Shown here piece after piece: positions 44,144 to 52,697 of a stretch of DNA of 64,000 bases. The notes beneath the pieces were generated by a model that worked only from the letters and a program-made list of their open reading frames with translations, was not told where the DNA came from and did no database searches. The translations under genes were made by a program, and so were the position numbers. Each line of letters opens with the position of its first letter. Positions within the stretch are counted from its first letter, which is position 1. This DNA comes from Croceivirga sp. (GTDB lineage: Bacteria > Bacteroidota > Bacteroidia > Flavobacteriales > Flavobacteriaceae): positions 124,001 through 188,000 of the forward strand of contig JANQRG010000045.1 of assembly GCA_028284665.1 (NCBI GenBank). The letters run 5' to 3'.

Positions 44144-45555
44144 CTAATTTTTTTAATTAATCTAAAGACATTCACACTGGTGAACGCGAGCAAAATTACG
44201 GTTAATATAATTTTTGTGAAGTAATTAGCATCTTTAAAAAAGTAGGATATGCTTATCAACAGAATTGTATAACATATCCACCGTAGAGGATAGAATTTTT
44301 GCGAGTACAGTTCATTAAACTTAGTCGTATAGAACCCAGAATAACCAATAAAAAGAAATGATGCGAAAGTGGTTAACACAGCAACTTTAAATCCGAATAT
44401 GGGAATAAATACTACATTCAATACAACGTTTATGAGGCCGGCGATAAAAGATATTTTCCAAAATTCTTTGGTTTTCTCGTAATAATAAAATACCGTTGCC
44501 ATTGCAGTATACATCGGTTTATAAACATAGGCCATTGTTAATACTATTCCCATATTATAAGTTGTTCTTAATTCATCATTGTTTACCATTAAAGAAAAAA
44601 TCTCCTTTAACCAAATTGCGATTGCAAAGGATACAAATGCAACGACGTAGCTTTCGACGAATATTACGTTTCTGAGCAATTCGCTCTTTTGATTTTGTTT
44701 GAAGGATTTTATGAGTAATGGTGTAGATGCCTGATGAATACTTTCTGAGAACACCCTGGCATAACCCGCAAATTTATACGCGAAATCATACAAACCTATA
44801 TTGGCTGTACTAACTCCCATTTTGAGCATTACCAATCGATCTGAAAAATCCAATAAAAAAAAAGCACTCGTGTGAGGCACTAGGGGAAGTCCTATGTTAA
44901 GGAGTTTTTTCATTTTATTCCATCTAAAAAAAAAATTTGGATACAATCTTTTTTTTATCCAGAGAGGATATAAATAAGACGAGAAGGTTAAGGTTTCGGT
45001 TATAAACATGCTCCATATCCATCCCATATAACCAATTTTTGAGTAAACTATCAAATAATAACTTAAAATAACAGTGAGTAATCCAAAAACCAATGATCTC
45101 ACACCAATCTGTATTGGCTCTTCTGCCATTTGATAATACTTTAAAGAGATAATTTGAAGGGACGAATAAAGCATTATAGGCAGTACGGTTAAAACAATTA
45201 TTGAGTATTTATTATTTTCAGCTTCACTTGGTAAAATAAGATAAAGCAATATTGTCACAAGAAACCCTAAAATACACGACCAGATAAAAATAAATCCTTG
45301 GATCTCGTTCCAAACAATTTTATATCGGTCACTATGAGCATGGTGGATATAAGTGTTCATTAAAATTACATCTAACCCAAGCGTTTTTATTACTGTGACT
45401 CCAGTAACTATTGATAAAACTATACCATAAATGCCGTAATCAATATTGGATAAATAGGGTGTAATTAAGGGTAAAATCACAAATCCCAACAAAATTGGCA
45501 ATTTTGGAAGTACTGCATAAATGAGTGAGTGATTTATAATTTTTTTTATCAACAC
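44140..45555 (-). CDS. Wzx-like oligosaccharide flippase
   Basis: The 471-residue protein has about 14 membrane helices and starts INHSLIYAVLPKLPILLGF, with VLMNTYIHHAH and the GLYDFAYKFAGY segment typical of polysaccharide-export flippases. It moves the lipid-linked repeat unit across the inner membrane. The start is GTG at 45555 (a TTG follows directly); no ATG is near. It is 24 bases after the HAD gene and overlaps the next gene by ATGA. Confidence 0.9.
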   Translation of the reverse strand: MLIKKIINHSLIYAVLPKLPILLGFVILPLITPYLSNIDYGIYGIVLSIVTGVTVIKTLGLDVILMNTYIHHAHSDRYKIVWNEIQGFIFIWSCILGFLVTILLYLILPSEAENNKYSIIVLTVLPIMLYSSLQIISLKYYQMAEEPIQIGVRSLVFGLLTVILSYYLIVYSKIGYMGWIWSMFITETLTFSSYLYPLWIKKRLYPNFFFRWNKMKKLLNIGLPLVPHTSAFFLLDFSDRLVMLKMGVSTANIGLYDFAYKFAGYARVFSESIHQASTPLLIKSFKQNQKSELLRNVIFVESYVVAFVSFAIAIWLKEIFSLMVNNDELRTTYNMGIVLTMAYVYKPMYTAMATVFYYYEKTKEFWKISFIAGLINVVLNVVFIPIFGFKVAVLTTFASFLFIGYSGFYTTKFNELYSQKFYPLRWICYTILLISISYFFKDANYFTKIILTVILLAFTSVNVFRLIKKIR

Positions 45556-45579
45556 TTAATCCTGATTTAAACCTGCAGT

Positions 45580-46203
45580 TTATATTGTAAAAGTATCGAA
45601 AGAGTTTATGTAATTTTCGCATTTTTCTTTTAGGATATTCGAATTATATCCGTAAAAAGAAATGTTATTCACCAGTGCAGCTTCATAATCGTTGATAGAA
45701 TCTCCTATTAAACAGGTGTTTTCAGTTTCATAGCTGTTCTTAAAAAGTATATCCTTGACCAATTCGTTTTTAGGTGTAGGTGAGCCTTCTATGGTAAAAA
45801 AAAAGTGATCAATTTTTAAACAATTGCACAAATATCTCAGTTCTTCGCCATCCGAACCAGAAACAATATGAAATCTGTATCCTTTATGATGCCTTTCTAT
45901 AAAATCTATAGTTTCTTTGATAAGGTTGTTCTTGTCACAGAGTCTTTCTTTCATTAATGTCGAAAAAGTATTGGCGTATTGCAGGACGACTTTTTCAGAA
46001 ATTTTCTCTCCGAGTATCACCTCAAAAAAGTGTCGGATTTTCACATATCTGGATAATCCTCCATTGTTTTTATGAAACTGAATTAGGCGCTCAACCTTAG
46101 TCTCATCAAAATCATTAAATATCGCTCTAAACCCATAGTCCCTAACGGCCATTGAATCTAGGATAACACCATCAAAATCCCATAGTATGTTTTTGATTTT
46201 CAA
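45580..46203 (-). CDS. HAD-superfamily phosphatase (subfamily IA)
   Basis: The 207-residue protein has HAD motif I DFDGVILDS, motif II IVSGSDG, the Lys of motif III in GSPTPKNELVKDIL and motif IV GDSINDYEAA. It has a helical cap, unlike the capless KdsC type. It is coupled to the cytidylyltransferase by ATGA, so it probably removes a phosphate from the sugar acid before or after aldol formation (inference). A beta-phosphoglucomutase-like role is the alternative. Confidence 0.85.
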   Translation of the reverse strand: MKIKNILWDFDGVILDSMAVRDYGFRAIFNDFDETKVERLIQFHKNNGGLSRYVKIRHFFEVILGEKISEKVVLQYANTFSTLMKERLCDKNNLIKETIDFIERHHKGYRFHIVSGSDGEELRYLCNCLKIDHFFFTIEGSPTPKNELVKDILFKNSYETENTCLIGDSINDYEAALVNNISFYGYNSNILKEKCENYINSFDTFTI

Positions 46204-46877
46204 TTATTCAAATATTTAAATATTAGTTCAGCTAAATCAAAATCATGCGGCCAATCAATGTCGAAGGAAGCATACCCTGCGGTTTCAAAAAACATAGGTG
46301 ATTGACCGATTCTATCTCCAAACTTAAGATAGTTCGCTATGGAATTTAGAAAAATACCGCTATTAATCTCATAAACATCTTGAATTGTCTGTGTTCGAGG
46401 CCATTTTTCCAAAGAGCGGTCGTAGTTAATGCTCCCCTTGGAATCCCATAAAAAGGATTTTACTTTATTAACGCTCATTAAACTGTCGTATATCCCTTCC
46501 TTTAGTAGTAATTGGTAATCTTTTATGGCTTGTTGGTAGTGTGCTTCTGTCAAGAAGGGGGAAGTAACGTGGGTCCAGAGGACATGTCCCTCATTTATTA
46601 TTGTAGGTACATACTTGATTAAATCATCCGTACTGGTGCTTGAGGAAGCAAGATACTCGGGTCTTATATCAATATTTATCTTATCGCTGATTCCTTTTGC
46701 AATATCGATTACCTCATCATCATTGGTAGAGAGTACAATTTGGTCAACCATCTTAATGTCCAAAAGTTGCTTCAGTTTAATCCTTAAAAGCCCTCCTTCT
46801 ATTCCGCAAAAACTTCTGGTGTTTTTTTTTGGAATCCTTTGACTGCCGGCCCTACAGGGTAAAAAAACCGTAATCAT
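46200..46877 (-). CDS. CMP-sugar cytidylyltransferase (acylneuraminate type)
   Basis: The 225-residue protein starts FLPCRAGSQRIPKKN, the CTP-binding signature of CMP-sialic acid and CMP-Kdo synthetases, and ends with FDIDWPHDFDLAE, where the Asp residues bind metal. It activates an ulosonic acid as its CMP ester. The gene overlaps the aldolase gene and the HAD gene by ATGA, a strongly coupled set. No NeuB, NeuC or Pse/Leg genes are nearby, so the substrate is not standard sialic acid (inference). Confidence 0.9.
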   Translation of the reverse strand: MITVFLPCRAGSQRIPKKNTRSFCGIEGGLLRIKLKQLLDIKMVDQIVLSTNDDEVIDIAKGISDKINIDIRPEYLASSSTSTDDLIKYVPTIINEGHVLWTHVTSPFLTEAHYQQAIKDYQLLLKEGIYDSLMSVNKVKSFLWDSKGSINYDRSLEKWPRTQTIQDVYEINSGIFLNSIANYLKFGDRIGQSPMFFETAGYASFDIDWPHDFDLAELIFKYLNN

Positions 46878-48421
46878 GAAAGATATCTATATAATGATAC
46901 TATTGGTATACCCTTATATTTTGTAGGAGTAAGTGAGGTAATTTCAATCTGCTTCATATTCATCGCATCATTAATTATTTCTTGGTTTTCTTGGGCAAGA
47001 ACAAATTGGATTCTGTCAATTGTCGCATCATAACCATCAAAGCCCGCTAAGTAGATCTTCTCTGCACCAAGGTTGACTGCGGTTTGGACACCTATTGCCA
47101 AGGGTGAATCGCTAGATGCAGTTGTAAATTCGATATCTTCCAATTCAAAAGAAGAGCTTTTTAGCTGTTGAGGTATAATGGTTCCCATTTTTCTTGGAAA
47201 AGGTGGAAAAACACAGACTCCTTTAAATTCTTCTTCGGATTCATTAGAAACCAACAACCTATTACCTTCAAAACCGGAAAGCACTAAATACTGAGTAGCT
47301 CCTGTAGTTCTGAATTTTGTAATATGTTTTAATCCTGAATGGATTAAACAAGTAGTATTAGATTTTTCCAATAGTTTAGAAATCCCCTTTTCATTTGTAT
47401 CTACCGAACCTCCTCCTCCAATTAATATAGCTTCCTTGAACTTAGATTCTTTTTTTAGTATCGGAAGTTTTAAATTATCATTCACCTCTTGTTTTTGATT
47501 ACTTAAGGCATTAATAATGGTGTCTAAAGAATATCGATTCATGCCTACCCATTCCATAACTTGCTTTTGAGGTAAAGAATTTGCTCCCGAAAACATATAA
47601 GGAAGGTTTGTTCCCCAATTGTACTTTGCTCTAAGTGTTTCAAAACCTGCAACTATAGTGCTGAGATTATTATAATCCAAAGTCAATTTCTCTCTACTCT
47701 CCAAATAAGCGAGAAGCAGTTCTGTTCTTAAATTTCCTGCCCCTCTTCCCATACCAGTAATCGTCGCGTCAACAATTGAGCATCCCGATCTTATAGCTGT
47801 TAAAGTATTAGCCAAAGCCATTTCTAAGTTATTATGTCCATGAAAACCAAGGGAAACTGTGGTTCTTGCTTTGACCATATTTACAATTTCCTTCACGTCT
47901 TCAGGAAAAACCCCTCCATAAGAATCAACCATGTAGAAGTAATCAATTTCATTTTCAAGTCCCTTCAGTAGGTCTAAAAAATCTTTATGCTCCTTCCACG
48001 TAGACATGTACATCACATTGAATGCCACTTTAAATCCTAAGCTTTTCACAGACCTTGCTAAAAGGAGTGCTCTTTTAAAATTTATTGGAGCGACAGCAAT
48101 TCTTACTAGATCGATGTAGGTCATGCAAGGTGTCAAAAGATTGGGGACATCCTTTGGTCGAATGTCCTTTTCATTTAGGATTACTGCAAGCTTTTTTGAA
48201 GGCATTCTCTTCTTAAGGTCTTGCAAAACAAAAACAGGACAATAAAAAAATCTTCCTAAATACCCATTTAGAGGAATACTTCGGTAGCCTATTTCCACAT
48301 AATCAATAGGCGAAAGCTCCATAGTACGGCAATAATCATTTACCAATTTTTCATCAAAATCCCAATTGGTATAATATCCACCATCCCTTAGAGTACAATC
48401 TAAAATACTTAACATAGTCAA
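46874..48421 (-). CDS. DRE-TIM aldolase (HMGL-like) fused to a DUF115-like domain
   Basis: The 515-residue protein has two parts. Residues 1-300 are an HMGL-like TIM barrel: D8-x-TLRDGG at the start, H194-x-H196 in GFHGHNN as metal ligands, and ATITGMGRGAGN, close to 4-hydroxy-2-oxovalerate aldolase. Residues 325-515 carry AILIGGGGSVD and SPLAIGVQTAVNLGAEKIYLAGFDGYD (439-464, in part), which resemble the DUF115 domain. The barrel would join pyruvate or a related enolate to an aldehyde. With the coupled CMP-transferase and phosphatase, this suggests formation of an ulosonic acid without NeuB. The reaction is inferred, not known. Confidence 0.8.
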   Translation of the reverse strand: MTMLSILDCTLRDGGYYTNWDFDEKLVNDYCRTMELSPIDYVEIGYRSIPLNGYLGRFFYCPVFVLQDLKKRMPSKKLAVILNEKDIRPKDVPNLLTPCMTYIDLVRIAVAPINFKRALLLARSVKSLGFKVAFNVMYMSTWKEHKDFLDLLKGLENEIDYFYMVDSYGGVFPEDVKEIVNMVKARTTVSLGFHGHNNLEMALANTLTAIRSGCSIVDATITGMGRGAGNLRTELLLAYLESREKLTLDYNNLSTIVAGFETLRAKYNWGTNLPYMFSGANSLPQKQVMEWVGMNRYSLDTIINALSNQKQEVNDNLKLPILKKESKFKEAILIGGGGSVDTNEKGISKLLEKSNTTCLIHSGLKHITKFRTTGATQYLVLSGFEGNRLLVSNESEEEFKGVCVFPPFPRKMGTIIPQQLKSSSFELEDIEFTTASSDSPLAIGVQTAVNLGAEKIYLAGFDGYDATIDRIQFVLAQENQEIINDAMNMKQIEITSLTPTKYKGIPIVSLYRYLS

Positions 48422-49166
48422 TCCATTAAAAGGAACACAGCGGCTTCCGGGTTAATCGAAATAAAATACAGGTCATACTTCCCATCGATGACCTTTGTTT
48501 TGAAATTATGGTTTTAGTTCTCATATTTTATGGACTTTTTTGACCTATATAAGCGGAGAAAAAGGCGTTCTGTAAAAAAGGAATTGTTCTTTGTCATATC
48601 AGAGAATAAGACCGTAAAAGATTCTTTCCCTATTAAAATCATTTTCAGTATGAATTATTAGTCTAGTTTATTTTGTTAGGAATTTTAAATTAAATTTTAT
48701 AATCCAATTTCCATTTGTGTTGAATCTTTACCGCATTATTGTCTAAGCACTTCTCTCCAAGTTGTTTGAAGAATAAAACAAAGATGTTATTTTTCACTAT
48801 TTCAACTTAAGGGAGAATTTCAAAAAAATCCCTCTACAAAAAGCGTTGCCCTTCATCAAAACCACCACCAGAATTATTCATTTATGAAAAAGAATAAGTT
48901 TCCAAATAAAACCACTAAAATCCTCAATTCAATCAGTTTTAGGTTTAACTATAAACTCGTGTTAAGACTCAAAATCCAGGTTAACTGTTTTAGCCTAAAT
49001 TATAGCCTGTTACCAAACGCATGGACTTACTTGACTATTACGCCATATCTGGCCACTACAAAACTACTGGTAAAATTTTCATGTACAAATTCATTGTTTA
49101 ACATATAGTTAGAAGCGAACACTATCTAAGTCGGTGGCGTTTTTTGATCTTTTGAGGGACCATTTC
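48422..49166. other. AT-rich 745-base gap with no recognisable gene
   Basis: No open frame here shows coding character; a 74-codon plus frame at 48884 has no family signal. The region is AT rich and lies between rfbC and the aldolase gene, so it probably contains the promoter of the aldolase-led operon. It may also hold unrecognised remnants. Confidence 0.5.
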
Positions 49167-49724
49167 CTAAATTCTGTCTGGCAAAGTGCTAAATGAGGGC
49201 AATTGCTTGTCTTTAGAGGACACTATTATTTTATTAGTATTTAATTTCCAATCAATATTCAGAAAACTGTCATTAAATACTATTCCGCTTTCTGAATCTT
49301 TATCATAATAGTTGTCGCACTTATAAAAAAAATGCACCTCTTCACTCAAAACCACAAAACCATGGGCAAAGCCTCTCGGGACAAAAAGCTGCTTTTTGTT
49401 CTCCGAGTTCAGTTCTATGGAGAAGTGTTGACCATATGTTGTCGAGTTTTTCCTCAAATCAACAACCACATCCAAGACCTTTCCAAACAAAACTGATACC
49501 AATTTTGCTTGGGCAAACCCCCCTTTTTGAAAATGCAAACCCCTAAGTACCCCTTTTGTTGAATAGGACTGGTTATCCTGTACAAAGTTTACTTGATATC
49601 CTAGAACTTCTTCAAACCGTTTTTGACTAAAACTCTCAAAAAAATGCCCTCTATTATCTTCAAATATTTTGGGGTGTAATACCAAACAGCCCTCAAGTGG
49701 TGTTTTTTCAACTTCCATTCTCAA
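49167..49724 (-). CDS. rfbC: dTDP-4-dehydrorhamnose 3,5-epimerase
   Basis: The 185-residue cupin enzyme shows [28 protein letters not shown] (catalytic His) and [21 protein letters not shown], all RmlC marks. It epimerises C3 and C5 of dTDP-4-keto-6-deoxyglucose. It overlaps rfbA by ATGA. The final reductase RfbD is not in the window. Confidence 0.96.
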   Translation of the reverse strand: MRMEVEKTPLEGCLVLHPKIFEDNRGHFFESFSQKRFEEVLGYQVNFVQDNQSYSTKGVLRGLHFQKGGFAQAKLVSVLFGKVLDVVVDLRKNSTTYGQHFSIELNSENKKQLFVPRGFAHGFVVLSEEVHFFYKCDNYYDKDSESGIVFNDSFLNIDWKLNTNKIIVSSKDKQLPSFSTLPDRI

Positions 49725-50584
49725 TTATTTAAAAGCGCTAAGAGGCTTTCACCATAGCCACTTTTCATCAAAGGTTTTGCCAAAGCGATAAATTCTTCCT
49801 TATTTAAATATCCCATTTCATATGCTGCGGCTTCGATAGCGCCTATTTTGAGTCCTTGTCTTTCTTCGATAACCTCAATAAATTGAGATGCTTGCATCAA
49901 CGATTGGAACGTTCCGGTATCTAACCAGGCCGTACCCCTATCTAAAATACTTACGTTTAATTTGCCATTTTCCAAATACGCTTTGTTCACATCGGTAATT
50001 TCAAGCTCTCCTCTGCGACTCGGTGAAATATTCTTAGCTATTTCAATTACATCGTTGTCATAAAAATATATTCCGGGCACAGCATAATTGGATTTAGGAT
50101 TATCAGGTTTCTCCTCAATACTAATTGCTTTTCCTTGCTTATCAAACTCTACAACCCCATACCTTTCCGGATCATGAACTCTATAGGCATAAATAATCCC
50201 CCCATCTGGATTATTATTTGATTGTAGAAGTTTTGACAACCCCGAGCCATAAAAAATATTATCGCCTAAAATGAGTGCCACTTTATCATTTTCGATGAAA
50301 TCGGCTCCTATAATGAATGCCTCAGCAAGACCATTTGGAGCCTCTTGCTCAGCATAAGAAAAAGAGCAACCAAACTTTTTGCCATCGCCCAAAAGGCCCT
50401 TAAAAAGTGGCAGATCTTTCGGCGTAGAGATGATCAAAATCTCTTGAATACCCGCATACATTAGCGTCGATAGCGGATAATAAATCATAGGCTTATCGTA
50501 GATAGGCATTAACTGCTTACTTAACGACAATGTCAATGGATATAACCTAGTTCCCGAACCTCCAGCCAATATTATTCCTTTCAT
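49721..50584 (-). CDS. rfbA: Glucose-1-phosphate thymidylyltransferase
   Basis: The 287-residue protein starts [18 protein letters not shown], with the nucleotide loop and the catalytic region [16 protein letters not shown], and has LGDNIFYG and [12 protein letters not shown]. It makes dTDP-glucose, the first step of dTDP-sugar synthesis. Length is normal. It is 35 bases after rfbB. Confidence 0.97.
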   Translation of the reverse strand: MKGIILAGGSGTRLYPLTLSLSKQLMPIYDKPMIYYPLSTLMYAGIQEILIISTPKDLPLFKGLLGDGKKFGCSFSYAEQEAPNGLAEAFIIGADFIENDKVALILGDNIFYGSGLSKLLQSNNNPDGGIIYAYRVHDPERYGVVEFDKQGKAISIEEKPDNPKSNYAVPGIYFYDNDVIEIAKNISPSRRGELEITDVNKAYLENGKLNVSILDRGTAWLDTGTFQSLMQASQFIEVIEERQGLKIGAIEAAAYEMGYLNKEEFIALAKPLMKSGYGESLLALLNN

Positions 50585-50619
50585 TTGTAATTGGTTAAAT
50601 GCTTCAAAAATGAATTAAT

Positions 50620-51666
50620 CTAGGAATACATTTTATCGTAATAGTCTTGATATTCTCCGGAAGTAACGTTATTGAGCCACTCTTTATTAGCCAAGAACCA
50701 ATCAATGGTTTTTTCAAGACCTTGTTCAAAAGTAACCGAGGGTCTCCATCCTAATTCTTTGGTTATTTTGGTGGCATCGATTGCGTACCTTAAGTCATGA
50801 CCTGGACGATCTTTAACATGAGTTATGAGTTTTTGTGAGGTTCCTAGGGTTCGCGCTAATTTCCTGTCCATGATATCACATAATAACCTCACTAAATCAA
50901 TGTTTTGCCATTCATTGAACCCGCCAATATTATAGGTTTCATGATTTTTACCCCTATGAAATACTAAATCAATTGCATCCGCATGATCTTCTACGTACAG
51001 CCAGTCTCTTGTATATTTTCCATCACCATAAACCGGTAAGGGCTTATTTTCCATAATATTATTTATGAATAAGGGTATGAGCTTTTCCGGAAAATGATTT
51101 GGTCCGTAATTGTTTGAGCAATTGGTGATTACATAAGGCATATTATAGGTTTCTCCATATGCCCTTACAAAATGGTCTGAGCTTGCCTTCGAGGCGGAAT
51201 AAGGTGAATTTGGGTCGTAGCAGGTGGTTTCCGTAAAAAGTCCATCAGGGCCCAGAGAACCATAAACTTCATCTGTACTTATGTGATAGAAGCGTTTTCC
51301 AGTACTATTATCCTTTTCCCAAATTCTTTTTGAAGCATTTAAAAGATTGACAGTTCCAATAATATTTGTTTTAACAAATGCCAGGGGATCTTTAATTGAT
51401 CTATCAACATGAGATTCCGCGGCTAGATGTACTACCCCATCAAAATTTATCTCTTCAAATATTTTATTTACAAATTGTTCATTGACAATATCGCCTTTTA
51501 TAAAAACATGGTTTTCACAGTTTTCAATATCCTTTAAGTTTTCTAAATTACCCGCATAGGTAAGTTTATCAACATTATAAATGTTATAACTGGGATATTT
51601 AGTTACAAATCTTCTAATAACATGTGAGCCAATAAACCCCGCCCCACCAGTAACAAGTATTCGCAT
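50620..51666 (-). CDS. rfbB: dTDP-glucose 4,6-dehydratase
   Basis: The 348-residue extended SDR has TGGAGFIGSHV for NAD, STDEVYGSLG and the catalytic YSASKASSDHF. It makes dTDP-4-keto-6-deoxyglucose. It follows the Wzz-like gene at 17 bases and leads the rfbBAC group. Confidence 0.97.
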   Translation of the reverse strand: MRILVTGGAGFIGSHVIRRFVTKYPSYNIYNVDKLTYAGNLENLKDIENCENHVFIKGDIVNEQFVNKIFEEINFDGVVHLAAESHVDRSIKDPLAFVKTNIIGTVNLLNASKRIWEKDNSTGKRFYHISTDEVYGSLGPDGLFTETTCYDPNSPYSASKASSDHFVRAYGETYNMPYVITNCSNNYGPNHFPEKLIPLFINNIMENKPLPVYGDGKYTRDWLYVEDHADAIDLVFHRGKNHETYNIGGFNEWQNIDLVRLLCDIMDRKLARTLGTSQKLITHVKDRPGHDLRYAIDATKITKELGWRPSVTFEQGLEKTIDWFLANKEWLNNVTSGEYQDYYDKMYS

Positions 51667-51683
51667 CTGATTTTTTAATTTAT

Positions 51684-52694
51684 TTATAAGGCTCGAGCTG
51701 CTCTATCTAGGTATTTGAGAAAAGACCATGCGAAAAATCCTCCAACTAATATCAAGGGTACCGCCACCAAAATGTCTTCAAAAAAAGGCTTTTTGACTTC
51801 TTGGGGTTGTCCAAAATTGATGACTTTAATAGCATTTTCCCTTGTCTTTAGCTCCAGATTCTTTAATTCAATATCTTGAATTAATTCATTCTTCAAATCA
51901 AAGAGTTCTCTGATATCTAATTGCTCTTCATTTTCCAGGACAATACGGCTCTCACTTTTCCTGTTTTCTTCTGCCGCCAGGTTGGACGAATATTGGGTAA
52001 TCAATTCATCCAATTGTTTAATTAATGCTTTATTTTCCTGAATTCGGTTTTCAGCATTATCCAGATAAACCTCAATCAACTCATTGAAATAGGGATTGGA
52101 ATTAATGTATTCCATTAATTTCTTCGCACTTTCGTAACCAAGGGCGTTATCCTTATAGGAGAATGTAATCTTATGATTTAAGGAATTACGACTCAATATT
52201 TCATTGCGTACTACGTCAGAAACCGCACCAGAAACATCCAATCCTCTAAGTAACTCCAGGTACTTCAACTCATCTTCAAGCTTGCTTTTCTTATCTCCTA
52301 GTGAAACAACCGTTATCTCAAACCCTTTAAGCGCTTCAATTTCGATATCCAAAGGCTCAAAAAAGGCTTTGTTTTTTGCTTTAATGTTGGCCTCTATTTC
52401 TGCCACAACATCGTAGAGATAATCCTTACTTTCAATATTAGGACGAACAATTACTTCCGTCTTCATCTTGGCTGAAGATATTTGCTTCAATCCATAACCT
52501 GCTAAAATCCCCAAAACCCCGAGCCCGATTAATATAAAAATGTTCTTTTTAATATATAGAAAAAATCTAAGGAGACCAATAAAAATTCTATTGAACCCCT
52601 TTCCTATCAATTTAAACAATTGCCCCAGATCAATCTCATCGGAAGGGTTGTTTTGCTTGGGTGTATTTTGTTGTTGTGATGGTAAATTTTCCAT
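51684..52694 (-). CDS. Wzz-like chain-length determinant protein
   Basis: The 336-residue protein has a polar N-terminus, a membrane helix at about 54-70 (IFILIGLGVLGILAGYG), a long periplasmic part with coiled-coil segments, and a second helix near the C-terminus (ILVAVPLILVGGFFAWSFL). This is the two-helix layout of Wzz polysaccharide co-polymerases, which set glycan chain length. It is the first gene of the locus on this strand, three bases after the DUF6909 gene. Confidence 0.85.
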   Translation of the reverse strand: MENLPSQQQNTPKQNNPSDEIDLGQLFKLIGKGFNRIFIGLLRFFLYIKKNIFILIGLGVLGILAGYGLKQISSAKMKTEVIVRPNIESKDYLYDVVAEIEANIKAKNKAFFEPLDIEIEALKGFEITVVSLGDKKSKLEDELKYLELLRGLDVSGAVSDVVRNEILSRNSLNHKITFSYKDNALGYESAKKLMEYINSNPYFNELIEVYLDNAENRIQENKALIKQLDELITQYSSNLAAEENRKSESRIVLENEEQLDIRELFDLKNELIQDIELKNLELKTRENAIKVINFGQPQEVKKPFFEDILVAVPLILVGGFFAWSFLKYLDRAARAL

Positions 52695-52697
52695 ATG

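Noticed and set aside
39537-45555. Possible insertion sequences in the AT-rich glycan region
   Set aside because: No transposase motif or terminal inverted repeats were seen; all frames there read as glycan genes.
46874-48421. Aldolase as part of a phosphonate (PepM-type) or aromatic degradation pathway
   Set aside because: No PEP mutase, phosphonopyruvate decarboxylase, acylating aldehyde dehydrogenase or hydratase genes are nearby, and the locus is plainly for glycan synthesis.
48884-49108. 74-codon plus-strand frame
   Set aside because: No ribosome-binding site of note, no recognisable motif, and it lies alone in an AT-rich gap.
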